In this document: positions 30,851 through 42,193 of the stretch, in pieces
Layout: every line of letters begins with the position of its first letter
How positions within the stretch are numbered: the stretch's first letter is position 1
From: Gnomoniopsis sp. IMI 355080
Taxonomy: Eukaryota; Ascomycota; Sordariomycetes; Diaporthales; Gnomoniaceae
Direction of reading: 5' to 3'
Length of the DNA: 64,000 nucleotides
Assembly (NCBI GenBank): GCA_027946555.1
Contig: JAPEVC010000004.1
Location: 186,001 to 250,000, forward strand
Program-made: the position numbers and the translations under genes
Notes under the pieces: model-generated
What the model was told of the DNA's origin: nothing
The model's database searches: none
What the model saw: the letters and a program-made list of their open reading frames with translations, nothing else

Positions 30851-33389
30851 AAAGTGAAATTCTTTCGCCCTGAAACACGTTGCAAGGGGCCTGACAGCCC
30901 TTAAGGGTTATACTGTTTTCATCAAGACCTGAATCCTTTTCTCACTTCACTATCTTAGTCAAAACTCACAACTTGAGTGTCATTCCCAAATCCCGCCGGG
31001 CTCAGCAAGGGAGGAAGAGATCGTGTCTCCCCTGTCATAGGGTGACTCTCAAGCAATAGAGCATAACCAGGCTTGGCGAGTGAAATCATGGAATGTGGAG
31101 TGTCACTTTCAGAAGAAGCCCCCAAATGGCAAAGGCTATATCCGGAGATGAATTACCGGACATGAATCCAAGGAAGAGGAGTAAAAGGCGATGAGTAAGA
31201 ACTTTCTGTTTCATGCAGTCATTGTTGCAGTATATTGCTGACAGCATTCAGATTTTTTCAAATATGTTCTTTCTGCCGTCCGTGTCATACACCGGCTATG
31301 CACAGTCACAGACCGGTGAGCGGAAGGCGAATACAAGCATTAGTTTTTTATGAGCGAATTGAGAGGAGATATCTGAGGAATTATCAAGGGATGAGTTGAT
31401 AGTAAAGCATTTAGCCCTTGCAGCAGATACGGACTGATCCAATCCCAATGTTGGATTCATGTGTACCCGCCCGTGGGCAGGCAGCGCTTGTACAGCTCAC
31501 TCAGAGGCTACTTAGGTACCTAGATGGACAAAGCTTACCATAAGCCTGGAAAGCCAGAGCATACTATAGTATCTAAGCATAATGAAGAAGTCTAGTAATA
31601 CGTAATGATGACTAGGGAAACCCCATTTTTTTGATCAAGAATGGGTAATTTTGGACACATATGGGCATCAAAAGTCTTGGCATGTTGCCAAAATAGCTTG
31701 AAAGAATACGATAGCAACATTCAAAAGTGCTTCAAAGTCCAATGTGCTTGTGAGCATCGTGTAAAGCAAATATAGGTACATACTTACCTCGGTAGGTACC
31801 TAGGAACCTTGCCGATACGAATGTACCTAGGTACCTGGGTATGATCATTCCCAAGCCACTGTTATGGCCAAAATAAATACTTAGATACATACAACTTGTC
31901 TTGATTAAGTGCATAGGATTTACGATACATAATATTATTCTCAATTGATCAAGTCTAAAGCAATCAAACTCGTGAATAGCTGCTGGGCTTGAACCTTGGT
32001 TGTTAATACGAGGATTGTTTGGACAGCCTTGGAACTCAAACTGGGAGTTCACGTGTTCTTCATACTAGGTGTCATGCCCTGCGGAAATTTCCTAACTACT
32101 GATTATAACAGATCCAAAATAGGCAGTTTGCTTGCCTGCCTCCAGGATATCATTTGCACAACGCACAATTTTGTGTGTCCGGCCAAGCCATCCCTCAAGT
32201 CTGAGGACAGCTGACATTGGTCCCACGTGCAGCACACCATCATGGCGCTGAGACCTGTCATCCAATGGACATCCCAAAAAACTCAATTCTCCGCTGGTCA
32301 CTCCAAGTCGGCAAATATGGATGGCTGCATACAAGTGGATATTCTACCAATTGGAGTTTCAGAGTTCAATACTCGAGTAAGCCATTTGATCGGGCAAAAT
32401 ACCCTCTTTCTTCCTCTTCAGGCGTCATGTGCTGGTTGTTTACCCTTTGGTGCTCCTCCATGACATGAAACTAACCATTCTCTGTCTCTATCCTCACCTA
32501 TTGCAAAGACGACTCTTGGATTTACTGTCTCGGATCCTTCTAGTCCTCCTCGCCTCTTTCATTCTTTAGTCTACCAGGACGGCCCGAATTACGGGTGATC
32601 ATGAGTTCTGATACATCACCACCTTCAGTCAAGAAAGATGTAGCCTGACCTGAACTCATGACAGTAATTTGATAGGCCAAGACTTTGAAGCACCTTGACT
32701 GTGACCGGCGCGGAATATCCCTTCCCGTTGAAACACAGTGTCAGCGCAGTCGTCCCATATTCGTCCTTTGGGAGAATTTACCCTTGCTGAACTGTTCTGA
32801 GTATTACTTGATTGTCAAAACGCACGGTGGAACTTCATAGAATTAAATTGGACATAAGGTGGGCTTTTCCAAGTACCTGAGTAGCGAGACTTCGATTTAC
32901 ACGTCTACTTGCAGGTGCTCGACTGGGATCACCGAGTCAAATGCTCACCCAACCGGACTTTTACCACCCTGGACGCCCCTCTATAAGTTTCAATAGTAAG
33001 ACATCTCGCACAATCACCTTTTTGACTGTCTTATGATATTATAACCCTGCATAGGTTGTGTGACTCCAGACGGCTGGCGGGCACGGGGCGTGGTAGCCCT
33101 CTCGGGATAGGGCCTCTCTGTCAAAGCTCGTTGAAGATGGGGTCGCGTAACGTTGCCATGCCGTGAAAGTCCAATATACTTCTAATAGAGTGTGTCAATT
33201 AATCCATCTGTATTATTTGTGCGCAAATCAAAGCTTGGGCGGTGACGTACTTGGGGGATAAGAGCATCAACTTCGCAATGTTATATTAATCGACTCCTCT
33301 GTCCTCTGCCAGGTCTCAGGGTTCTTTAGCAAGTGAGCTATACCCTCGACAACACAGAGAAAGGACGCATTCGAAGCAATTATCTCATC
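30851..33389. other. Gene-poor stretch, upstream of the glucanase
   Basis: No intact gene. At about 30985-31110 (minus) the frame HSMISLAKPGYALLLESHPM followed by LLSPAGFGNDTQVV weakly resembles the end of a methyltransferase domain and may belong to the same decayed synthase. The remainder is AT-rich with short frames only. Confidence 0.45.
31772..31838. repeat. Cluster of TAGGTACCTA palindromic motifs
   Basis: TAGGTACAT, GGTAGGTACCTAGG and TACCTAGGTACCTGG lie within 67 bases. The same core recurs in other intergenic parts of the window (about 826, 11384, 14820, 31512, 39027). Confidence 0.7.
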
Positions 33390-36065
33390 ATGAAATACTT
33401 TCAAAGCTTCCCCGTAGCAACATTGCTGCTGGTCTTACTTTTAGGACTGGGGAGCCAAGCAACACCATTGCGCAAGCGAGATACAGATCGTTTGGTCTTC
33501 TGCCATTTCATGTATAGAGCCTCCTCCCACAATTCTCCTATGAATTTTCATAGTATATTGAGCTTTTCACCATGATTGCATAGTTTCTTCCTGAGGTGGA
33601 ATTGCCTCTGTTGCTCAGATATACTCTCTAGAGGTGTGTCCAGCTGTACTATCAAGCATCACTTACTGACCCGGACGATAGGATTGGCATTGTCTCAGAT
33701 CGAACCAGCTCTGCCGACTTCGATTCTGATATGCAGAGAGCCAAATCTTTGGGTATTGATGCTCTGGCCTTGAACATTGGTGTAGACCCTTATACAGACA
33801 CCCAGCTCGGTTACGCTTACGAATCTGCCGCAAACAACGACATGAAAGTCTTCATCTCTTTTGATTTCAACTGGTATGTTTTAATCCATCTTTATCGAAG
33901 GACTTAATTACCTGATTTATGGTGACTGCATCATTTTCCTTGCAAAAAAAAGTCTGCTCGTTCACGATCTCGGGAGCAATGGTGGCCTGCAGCGAGCTTG
34001 CCCAGCTAATGAGATCCAGGTGGACTACATCTCAAGGCACAGCGGTTGGTCAGGAAATTGCAAAATATGCGGACCTACCAGCCCAGCTCACTGTTGACGG
34101 AAAAGTCTTTGCCTCATCCTTCGCAGGTGACGGAGTTTCTGTCGAAGACATCAGGGCTGCAGCAGGACAGGACATATTTTGGGCACCGAACTTCCACCCG
34201 GGATCTGGTAATTTCTCCGAAATCGATGCAGCATTGAACTGGTTGGCCTGGCCCAATAATGGGGATAATAAAGCTCCAACAGCCAGTGCGAACGTGACAG
34301 TACAGGATGGGGATGATGCCTACATTGCTGCACTGGGATCAGTGGACAAGTACATCGCGCCCGTATCCGCGTAAGTCTCAGCCCTTCCCTAAAGCGTAGT
34401 CCTATGCTTCATCCTATGGGGGTTCTTTAAAAACCTCATATTGAACTCTGAAACACATTTTGATATCTGACGCCACGAGCAGATGGTTCAGCACCCATTA
34501 TGGCCCAGAAGTGAGCTACTCGAAAAATTGGGTGTTTCCCGGAGACCTGTAGGTTCACATGAATCCTCAAGGCAAGGGGCCTGAAGTCCAGGCGCATGCA
34601 TCTAATTTTGGGTTCCAGGCTTTGGTTCGACCGATGGAACGAAATTCTCAGCCTTGGTCCACGCTTTGTCGAGATTATTACGTGGAATGACTATGGCGAA
34701 AGGTGAGATCTATCTTTTCATGCTGTCCCTGACCCACATCGTCAACCCTATATTAATATCTTCATTCAGTCACTACATTGGACCTTTGAGTAGCCCACAT
34801 TACGATGATGGGAATTCCAAGTGGACGAACGATATGCCTCACGACGGCTGGCTTGATATTTCCAAGCCCTATATCGAAGCTTTCAAGGACGGCGCCAGCT
34901 CCGCTGATAGCTACGTAACTACCGATGAACTTGTGTATTGGTACCGGCCGACCATGAAAAGTCTCGACTGCGACTCGACGGACACAACTATGGTGTCAGC
35001 TAACAATGATTCTGGCAACTACTTTGAAGGTCGGCCCAACGGGTACGAAACTCTGGCTGATGCCGTCTTTGTTGTGGCTATGCTCACAGATGCTGGGACG
35101 GTTACTATCCAGTCAGGGAGCAATGTCCAAGAGTTTAATGCTCCCCAGGGGATCTCAGCTTACCAGGTTGACATGAATCTTGGATCCCAGGAATTCTTCC
35201 TCTCACGCAATGGCCAGATAGTGCTAGCGGCGCAAAGCTTAAAGGATATCACGGCAGTCTGTCCTTGTGGTATATATAACTTCAACGCCTATGTTGGGAC
35301 TGTCCCCGAGAGTGCTCCAGATAGACTTCAACCAGATGGTCTGAACTCCCTGACGGTTGGACTTCATGTGACGACCTGCTCTGCCACACCTACTCTGGGA
35401 ACAGTGGCAATCACTCCCACATCTACTCCGCCTCTCACCGTTGGCTCAAGTCAAACCAGCTCCACAACAACGGGAGTGAGCTCGACCACATCATCGAGTA
35501 CATCGACCACAACAAGCTCTCCAGTGACTTCGAGTACAACTACCTCGTCCACCTCGACCGTCACAACGTCTCAAACGTCTAGTGCAACGCCTACACCCAC
35601 TGGAACATGCAATGGCGGCACAGGTCCTGGCAACTACCTTGGTCTATGTGACTTTGCTTGCTATTATGGTATGTACTCATCTTACACAACCCCAAGTCAG
35701 CGTGTGCGATTCTCGCCTGCCCAAGAGAAAGACTTTTTTTGGGGCAAATTATACCGGCGGTCGGGGCTACTCGTGGTTTTGATACAGTTTTCTAAACAAT
35801 TCACAGGCTATTGTCCGCCTGGGCCATGCACCTGTACTTCATACGGACAAGCAAACACTCCGCCCCCAGAGACTGGAACACAAGGGTATCCGCTTGATGG
35901 AGAAGATGATTCCTACCTCGGACTTTGCAGTTTTGATTGCAACCATGTGAGTAACCTTCGATCCTGAATATCCTCAAGGATGTTTGTGTGATATGCCCTC
36001 AAAGCATTACTGACGGGAAACATCAGGGTTATTGCCCAAGCACAGCATGCCAGATCGAGTCTTGA
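33390..36065 (+). CDS. GH71 alpha-1,3-glucanase (mutanase) with CBM24 repeats
   Basis: Eight exons: 33390-33511, 33682-33873, 34020-34370, 34483-34548, 34619-34702, 34770-35668, 35807-35946, 36027-36065, giving 630 residues. A signal peptide (MKYFQSFPVATLLLVLLLGL) ends in a KRD propeptide-like site. The catalytic domain follows: FCHFMIGIVSDR, KSLGIDALALNIG, VFISFDFNWW, SSFAGDGV, APNFHPGSG, NEILSLGPRFVEIITWNDYG and HDGWLDISKPYI. A long Ser/Thr linker (about 420-490) leads to two Cys-rich modules, GNYLGLCDFACYYGYCPPGP and SYLGLCSFDCNHGYC, of the CBM24 alpha-glucan-binding type. The enzyme degrades alpha-1,3-glucan of the fungal wall, either the cell's own during growth and sporulation or that of other fungi. 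All eight splice junctions agree in phase. Confidence 0.93.
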
Positions 36066-36983
36066 GGCTTCTTCCCAAGATATTGTCCATCATGGATGTC
36101 ATGTTGGACAAATCAAGAGGACGTGCAGTACCCTATAGTGCACTCTAAGGCCAGGACGAGTATTTTACTCGCCTGTCCATTTCGTGAGTGATTTGAATTC
36201 GCAACATATTATCGGGATGAATGAAGAAGACAGTGTACATAGAGTTAAATCCACCATCTACATGCCCACCTGAGTCCTCGGTATCGTCGTGCTTGAGATG
36301 AAGATATACCAAACAATAATCAGTGCGCGAGCTACGATGTCTCTCTCACAATTCTGCAATTCTGCTTCAAGCGATATGCGATTCGTCAGCGCGCTTTTCC
36401 AACTCAACTTGGTCGTCCCGAATCTCGCTTCGGACAAAGGCATACCGGTCACTTGCGAGCAAGGTGTGGCTGTATACAATGACCATAGTTGATGCAAGAC
36501 TTGAGCCTCGTATTGATTCTGATATCAGCCGCGACATGGGAGCGGTTCGAGCATCCAAGTGGGGAATTGTGTCGTCTGGGCGATGAAGTCTTGTACATAT
36601 ATCATAGAGATGGGCTCGAGCCTAACGCCGGATTCGTTCTACACACATTCTAAACAAAGAAAAGACATTTTCGATGACAAACGAGTCTTTGCGTGTGGTG
36701 AGCCAGGTGCGGCTTCCGTCCCGCCAGGGTCTAACTACGCACTTTCGTCATGGACTCTGACGGCCCTGTCCGTCTTCTCTTTTGTATTGAGATGACGTAT
36801 AGATGCTAATCAAGGTCATAGTGCTCCAGTTGTTCTACTGTGAATTTCTGAACACAAATATATTCTTTTGTGCGTGTAATACTTTCCATGTCGGCTGAAT
36901 TCCTGTAAACCAGCTCTTATCCTCTCACGCGATTTATACTCTACTACACGCAGTCCACCGACGCATTCGTGCAGCACGCCAAC
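36066..36983. other. Intergenic, no gene seen
   Basis: Several 60-90 codon frames on both strands at 36258-36586. The minus frame with SLASTMVIVYSHTLLASDRY could be a remnant of a membrane protein, but no match is firm enough to annotate. Confidence 0.45.
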
Positions 36984-37379
36984 ATGCCGTCATCTAAAGG
37001 GAAACCAACTGACCCTGAGTTGCGCGAGCAATTGAAAGAGGGTAAGGCGCCTATATTATGCACGAGGAAAGAAACGACTCAGAGGCTGATGCACAAACGT
37101 AGAAATCAAGCAGGAGCCAAACAAGTCCGGAGGCGGAGAGGGTCAGTGGGCTGCTTGGAAAGTAAGTTGATCTCGTCATCCCACCTCGTTCTCTTCTGCT
37201 GCACAGTCTGTACGGCCTATGTTCTGGAGCTGACTTGATCTCAGGCTTCGAAGCTCGCCAAGGAGTACGAGAAGCAGGGAGGCGAGTACGAGAATGAGGC
37301 CGGTTCCAAAAACGAGCCGAAGAAGGGCGAGCCAGAGGCCAAGAGCAACAGCAAGAAGAACGCAGAGACTGATGACTAA
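36984..37379 (+). CDS. Small charged hypothetical protein, 83 residues
   Basis: Three exons, 36984-37041, 37103-37161 and 37245-37379, with introns of 61 and 83 nt in consistent phases. The product begins MPSSKGKPTDPELREQLKEE, continues IKQEPNKSGGGEGQWAAWK and ends with a Lys/Glu-rich tail (EYENEAGSKNEPKKGEPEAK). It is hydrophilic, with no Cys, membrane segment or signal, and is probably disordered. I recall similar small proteins annotated as hypothetical across Pezizomycotina, so it is likely conserved, but no function is known to me. Confidence 0.75.
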
Positions 37380-37617
37380 GTCAATTGTTTGTACTGTTTA
37401 GTTCTGTCTTGTCAATATTGTCTCCGGTATCTTGCTTCTTCAAACGAACCAACGACAATCCAAGGTCAAATTGCACGTATTTCCCAACGCCTGCTCCAGT
37501 ACATTGATGTCGCTTGCTTCAAATGAGGAAGTATACAGTATATCACCCACCCAAGACGCCTATCTTTGAACGAATAACGGTGACCATGCAAAAAGTATTT
37601 GAACAGTGTCAGTAACT

Positions 37618-38782
37618 TCACTGATCTGCTGGCCATACCTCCATCATGTCAAGCCACTCCAGAGCAAATGCCGTCGTGATCTTTGCCCAATCCCTCGTCA
37701 CAGCCATATCCAAGTGTGCGCCATCATCCTCTGATCTATGCCAAACCGAAGGGAACGGGGACGGGATTAAGTGCAATATATCGACGCCCCTTGCCATGAA
37801 CGGTTGGTGATCATCGCCCACTCGGGCTGCCCCAAATTGGTTCGTCATCCTTTCCGAGTCAGGAAGGAAAGGCCTCGCTGGCTTGGACTCCAGCAGCCCT
37901 AGGTCGCGCATGCGCTGCTCAACCTTGGCCATTGCTCGGTATGCCCAGTGTGTAGGGAGGAAGTAAGAAGGGATGGCCGGGTCCGGCGCTCCGAGAAGGT
38001 CGAGGAGAACGAAGAGGCTGATTTGGTCAAGTCGATTTGGGAAATTGGCGGTTGCCATGGTCGGCTGATTTTCCCATGTCTCTGCGAGTGATCTCCAAGG
38101 TTGTTAGCTAAGTCACTCGGTGATAGAATTGGGCAAGGGAGCCTTCTCACCTGGCGCCGTAGAGTGAGTCCGTATCCGTCCAGCTCACGAAAGCCTCCTC
38201 GCCGTCCAGCAAGAGTATTTGTACGCCCATGTCCATTTCTGGCGACCCGCCTAGTTCGCCCAGCTCCACCATTTCGTCGTGCATCTGCGTGAGGTATTTA
38301 TCGATACTCCTCGCAACGTGCATCAGCACCGCGCATGGCACAGCACTGTCCGTTGCCCCAATGAACCCATTCGGCGTGATCTTGCTGTCGAAATGCGCCA
38401 CCAGCGTCAGCAGGTTCGCCTGGCCGGGCTTTGTCCATGGAGGTTCCCTTTTAAAAATGATATTCCGAAACGGAACAGCGCCCAGCTCTTTCAATGGCGT
38501 CTCGCCTGTCGAGTTCTCCCACTCGATCGACCACTTGGGCAGCTCGCGTTGGAAGAAGTCCACGAAATGTTGCTGCACCTTCATGGACCCCTCCGTGCCG
38601 GACACACGCGGAATGAGAATCGGGGCAAGAAGCGCGCCGGTGTCGATGTTAAAGTCATCGCCTGGACTGGGAACGGCTCGTAGGAAACTGTCGGACAGTG
38701 GCTTGTACGCGGCGACGCTGAAGATGAGTAGGAAGAAGGCCAGCATTGAGGAGAGCTGGCCCACCGGAAGGGGATGGTTCAT
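37618..38782 (-). CDS. Glutaminyl-peptide cyclotransferase-like M28 enzyme
   Basis: Two exons, 38782-38151 and 38092-37618, with a 58-nt GTGAGA...GGAG intron (phase 2), give 368 residues. The N-terminus MNHPLPVGQLSSMLAFFLLI is a signal peptide or signal anchor. The M28 fold shows the zinc ligands in order: VAHFDSK, GATDSAVPC (Asp, about 143), LLDGEEAF (Glu, about 192) and SVWHRSEDDGAHLD (His, about 328). LYGARSLAETWEN across the splice is characteristic of glutaminyl cyclases, which turn N-terminal Gln/Glu into pyroglutamate in the secretory path. A start 46 codons upstream (38920) is open but would bury the signal peptide. Confidence 0.88.
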
Positions 38783-38950
38783 ATTTCTGGCGGATGTGTA
38801 TAGTCCGCTATTTCCTTCAGGCTCATGCTGTTGGAATTGAGGCTTGAAGCGCCTGCGACAATACAATTGCTGGAGGACACTTGGGGTGTTAGCCAGGTTT
38901 CGCGACCAAACAGGAGACACATTAACTGTCTCGGGTTACATATTAAGTTT

Positions 38951-38962
38951 AACCCTAACCCT
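38951..38962. promoter_or_regulatory. Telobox-like motif
   Basis: AACCCTAACCCT, nearly two telomere repeat units, about 170 bases upstream of the M28 start. Telobox elements are known in fungal and plant promoters as binding sites for Myb-type telomere-repeat factors; function here is inferred. Confidence 0.4.
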
Positions 38963-39040
38963 TGCGCTGTGATCCAGCCTAATCAAAGCCACCCAACCCG
39001 TTCGGGTAATTTACAAGAAGTACATAGGTACCTAAAGCAG

Positions 39041-39062
39041 GTACACACACACGCGCGCGCGC
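39041..39062. repeat. Alternating purine-pyrimidine tract (CA then CG)
   Basis: 22 bases of strict purine-pyrimidine alternation, GTACACACACAC then GCGCGCGC, which could adopt Z-DNA. Confidence 0.9.
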
Positions 39063-39112
39063 TCCATATCATGCTGCAAACATCAATTGACAAGTCATCG
39101 CCCTCTGTTCTT

Positions 39113-40866
39113 TTACTGACAAGACCAACTACTTGCTAAATCCGGGTCAGAACACCCGCCTGTATACACAGCCTGCTTTGGCCAAGCGCAGATAGGCCGC
39201 TGTCGAAGCACCTCCCCAGAAGTATAAGTGGTTGCGTTCTCTCGATTCCACATTGTCGCTATTACACTCTCAACAGCAACATCTTCCTCGACCCACTCCA
39301 TCAGAGCAGCGAATGCATCGTATCGAGAGTCGTTCTCATATCCGGGCACCGACCAACCATTTCCAAAGCGAAAATCTTGGAGATAGCCCGCTTGGCCACC
39401 ACCGCCAAACATCCAGGGCGCGTCGACAGTGGTAATTGCTGGCACAAATGCGCTGGGGGAGGGCGAGTCCCACTACCGTCTCGTCAGATTTGCCCCAAGG
39501 GAATCAGAGTTGCATGAAAAGGTATAAAAGGGCGACCTACACAATGTTGCATGCCAGGCACGAGAAAGAGACGAAAAAAGTCTGGGAGATCGTCATCGGG
39601 TATGACATCTTGCGTGCGGTTGTAGTACAGCTCTGACGACTTGCTAGGTATTAAGCCATCGGCCAAGCCGTGGTACATGAAAATTTTCGGATATTCTCCT
39701 CGAATGTTGGTGTTAAGCTTGTGCCGGTCTGCCGTTGCGACGCCATTCTCTCTTGCATGCGAATCGTGTACTGTTGAGGAATTATAGCTTGTCGTTTGCC
39801 AGTCCTTGCCGTAGTTCAGAAAGTACCGCTCATAATCTCCGTCAAAACCGGTTGTACTGGAAGCAGTGAGGAACGTCGGCAACTGCTCCTCTGAGCTCAG
39901 ACTGTATCCGTTATGGACGAAAAGCTTCCCGTCGTCGATGGAGTAATCATTATATACGAGTTGCGCAATTTCGACTTGTCCACTGCTAAGACAAGGGCTG
40001 GGGTTGCTGGACGAACCGCATATGATCTCGTCCCAGTTGACAACGCAACTGTCTGGTGAGCTGATTATATTGTCCTGCAGCCCATCTTGTGAGTCGCACT
40101 GCGACTGTACGAAAGTTGCAAGAGTTCCGAAATCTGAATCGTTCAGTCGGGTGGCATTGCTCGCCAGATTCCAAACGCCAATCTGTGTCACCCAGGGCAT
40201 GTAATTCTTCGTGTCCCATGCAGGCGCGCCGATTAAAAGACCATCGAAGCTGTCGGGATAGTTCTGGATCTCTTTAAGGCCTTGCCTTCCTCCGGTCGAA
40301 CAGCCGCTATAATAGGACCTCGAAATGGTGCTGTTGTAGAAAGACTCGACAAGAAGTTTGCCGTACACAACAGCGCCGTGGATTGCAGTTGAGCCCCAAG
40401 CCTCGCGCAACGCGGCATCTGCGGCCCACGACTGGTCGGAAGAGGGTGAGAGATGGCCAGTGTCCGTCGCGACTGTTGCGATGCCGTACCAGGGCCCGGG
40501 GCTCATGTCATGCCAATTGACGCCTCCGGCAAAGGAGTAGCCTCCTATGACCATGAACTTGCCACTCCATCCTTCCGGAAGGAATAACCCAAGTTTGTAA
40601 GATGAGTTCTCAGTGGTAACGCTAGCGTATACAGCACACAGAGCAGGGAAATTCCACGCGTATGCAGGATTGTAACCTGGGTCTTCTGTTGTTGATTGTC
40701 CGTATACGTTGAGAGCAGAAGTAGATGGGAAAAGGGTAGTGTTCAAAATCGACACGCCTACAGGTAGCGAACCAAACCCATTGTTAGTACACGACGTCGC
40801 GCCAATGCGTGCAGTCCAGCTCACGAGCAGTATTGCCCAGAACAAGAGTTTGGAAGGTGTAAACAT
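39113..40866 (-). CDS. Tannase/feruloyl esterase family secreted enzyme
   Basis: Two exons, 40866-39541 and 39472-39113, with a 68-nt intron in phase 0, give 561 residues. The chosen Met begins MFTPSKLLFWAILLVSW, a signal peptide; a start 33 codons earlier is open but puts a hydrophilic tail before it. Domain marks: FPALCAVYASV, FMVIGGYSFAGGVNW, the nucleophile motif GCSTGGRQGL (about 186-195), DGLLIGAPAW, a disulphide- and calcium-type segment around QCDSQDGLQDNII, YHGLADGLIPS (acid residue) and PGMQHC (His, just before the splice). After the splice WDSPSAF leads to the C-terminal helix region. The family hydrolyses tannin or feruloyl esters of plant phenolics outside the cell. Confidence 0.9.
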
Positions 40867-41146
40867 ATTCCCGGCATTGTGGACATACAGGCACACAATC
40901 CGTCCATCACTCAATGTAAGCGTGCGGGGTCTGCATGTTGCTTTTATCAACGGCATATTCTCCACGTTGAAGCCTCTATCTATACTATCATTCCGGATCC
41001 GACGCGCCTGTACTTTATTTAGCTTTCGCGCTGATTAAAGCCATGGGCTGAAATCTACCCACTACCTCCTCTCGCACTGGTCTATCACGCACACAGTCTA
41101 GCTCTTTCATTGCCATTCCCAGACCGCATGCGCTAAAGTAATTGCC
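40867..41146. promoter_or_regulatory. Short bidirectional promoter
   Basis: Only 280 bases separate the start codons of the tannase-family gene (minus) and the hydroxyacid dehydrogenase (plus). Contains pyrimidine-rich stretches near the plus-strand gene. Confidence 0.5.
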
Positions 41147-42193
41147 ATGAATGCCAAGGACAGCAAACCGACCATACTTCATCTAGGCGATCCAATCAAA
41201 TACAATACGGACGTATTCGCTCAGATTGAGTCTCGCTTCACGATAATACGCCCGTCGCTCGAGGAGCGCCAACGTCCAGCATTTCTTGCGGCACTGAAAG
41301 CAAGAAAATGGGGTGACTTCAGCGCGGTCATGCGTCCGTGGTGGGGGACTGGCGGCGAGATGGGCCGCTGGGATACTGAACTCGTCCCATTACTCCCAGA
41401 GTCCCTCCGCGTCTTCGCCTCAGCCGGCGCAGGGTATGATTGGGCTGATGTCGACGTGCTCGCGGAGCATGGTGTCTTGTACTGCAATGGGGCAGCTGCT
41501 TCATCAGAAGCCGTGGCTGATATGGCAATATGGCACATCATCAGTGTCTTCAGGAACTTACAATGGTCTTCTTCAGCCGCACGGGCGAGTAACGTAGAGA
41601 CGTTTATGGACGCACACATCAACGTGCAGTTCTCGGCACATAACCCAGCGGGCCACACCTTGGGAGTGATTGGCTTAGGCCATATTGGGTATAAAATCGC
41701 GACTAAGGCCCACGCAGCTTTCGGAATGAAGATTATTTACTTTGATATCTTCCCAAAGAGCCCAGCGCAAGAAGCCGCCATCGCAGCACGCCGGTGCGAC
41801 AGCCTCGACCAGCTGTTAGCGGAGTCTGACTGTGTATTGGTGGCGACCCCAGCCCAAGGAGGGAGGAAGATCATTGGTCGGGAAGAATTAAAAAAGATGA
41901 AGGTTGGCTCTAGGCTCGTCAACATCGCTCGCGGCAGTCTTGTCGATGAGGAGGGTGTCGCTGACGCGTTGGAATCTGGGCATCTCTTCGCCGTTGGACT
42001 GGACGTCTACGAGAACGAGCCGACACCCAATCCTCGGCTCGTGAAGAATCGGCAGGCGACCTTGACTTGTCACACAGCTGGAGGAGCCCTGGAGACCACG
42101 ATGGGTTTCGAGAAGCTGGCTATGCAGAACGTCTTGGCAGTGCTGACGGGCCAAGAGCCACTGACGCCTGTGAATCAGCATCTGCTCAAATGA
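41147..42193 (+). CDS. D-2-hydroxyacid dehydrogenase (D-mandelate/glyoxylate reductase type)
   Basis: Intronless, 348 residues, normal length. The N-terminal substrate lobe includes FASAGAGYDWADVDVLAEHG. The NAD(P) Rossmann fold has GVIGLGHIGYKIA (about 173-185), and catalytic residues appear in order: Arg in VNIARGSLVDEE (about 260), Glu in DVYENEP (about 290) and His in TCHTAGGA (about 307). VRMKPWW-like residues near 65 (MRPWWGTGGEMG) match the fungal D-mandelate dehydrogenase-like group. It reduces 2-keto acids to D-2-hydroxy acids or the reverse, in the cytosol. It is divergent from, and close to, the tannase-family gene. Confidence 0.92.
   Translation: MNAKDSKPTILHLGDPIKYNTDVFAQIESRFTIIRPSLEERQRPAFLAALKARKWGDFSAVMRPWWGTGGEMGRWDTELVPLLPESLRVFASAGAGYDWADVDVLAEHGVLYCNGAAASSEAVADMAIWHIISVFRNLQWSSSAARASNVETFMDAHINVQFSAHNPAGHTLGVIGLGHIGYKIATKAHAAFGMKIIYFDIFPKSPAQEAAIAARRCDSLDQLLAESDCVLVATPAQGGRKIIGREELKKMKVGSRLVNIARGSLVDEEGVADALESGHLFAVGLDVYENEPTPNPRLVKNRQATLTCHTAGGALETTMGFEKLAMQNVLAVLTGQEPLTPVNQHLLK

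Larger units (their letters stand above)
38783..39112. other. Intergenic, promoter of the M28 gene
   Basis: A 330-base gap between the tannase-family stop and the M28 start. Holds the telomere-like motif and the alternating purine-pyrimidine tract annotated separately. Confidence 0.6.

Noticed and set aside
27500..33389. Transposon remains as the cause of the gene-poor island
   Set aside because: No terminal repeats, target duplications, reverse transcriptase or transposase motifs were seen; the identifiable relics are metabolic and transport genes.
36258..36586. Overlapping minus frames with hydrophobic pieces
   Set aside because: Might be a relic of a membrane protein, but no ordered motif could be matched to a family.
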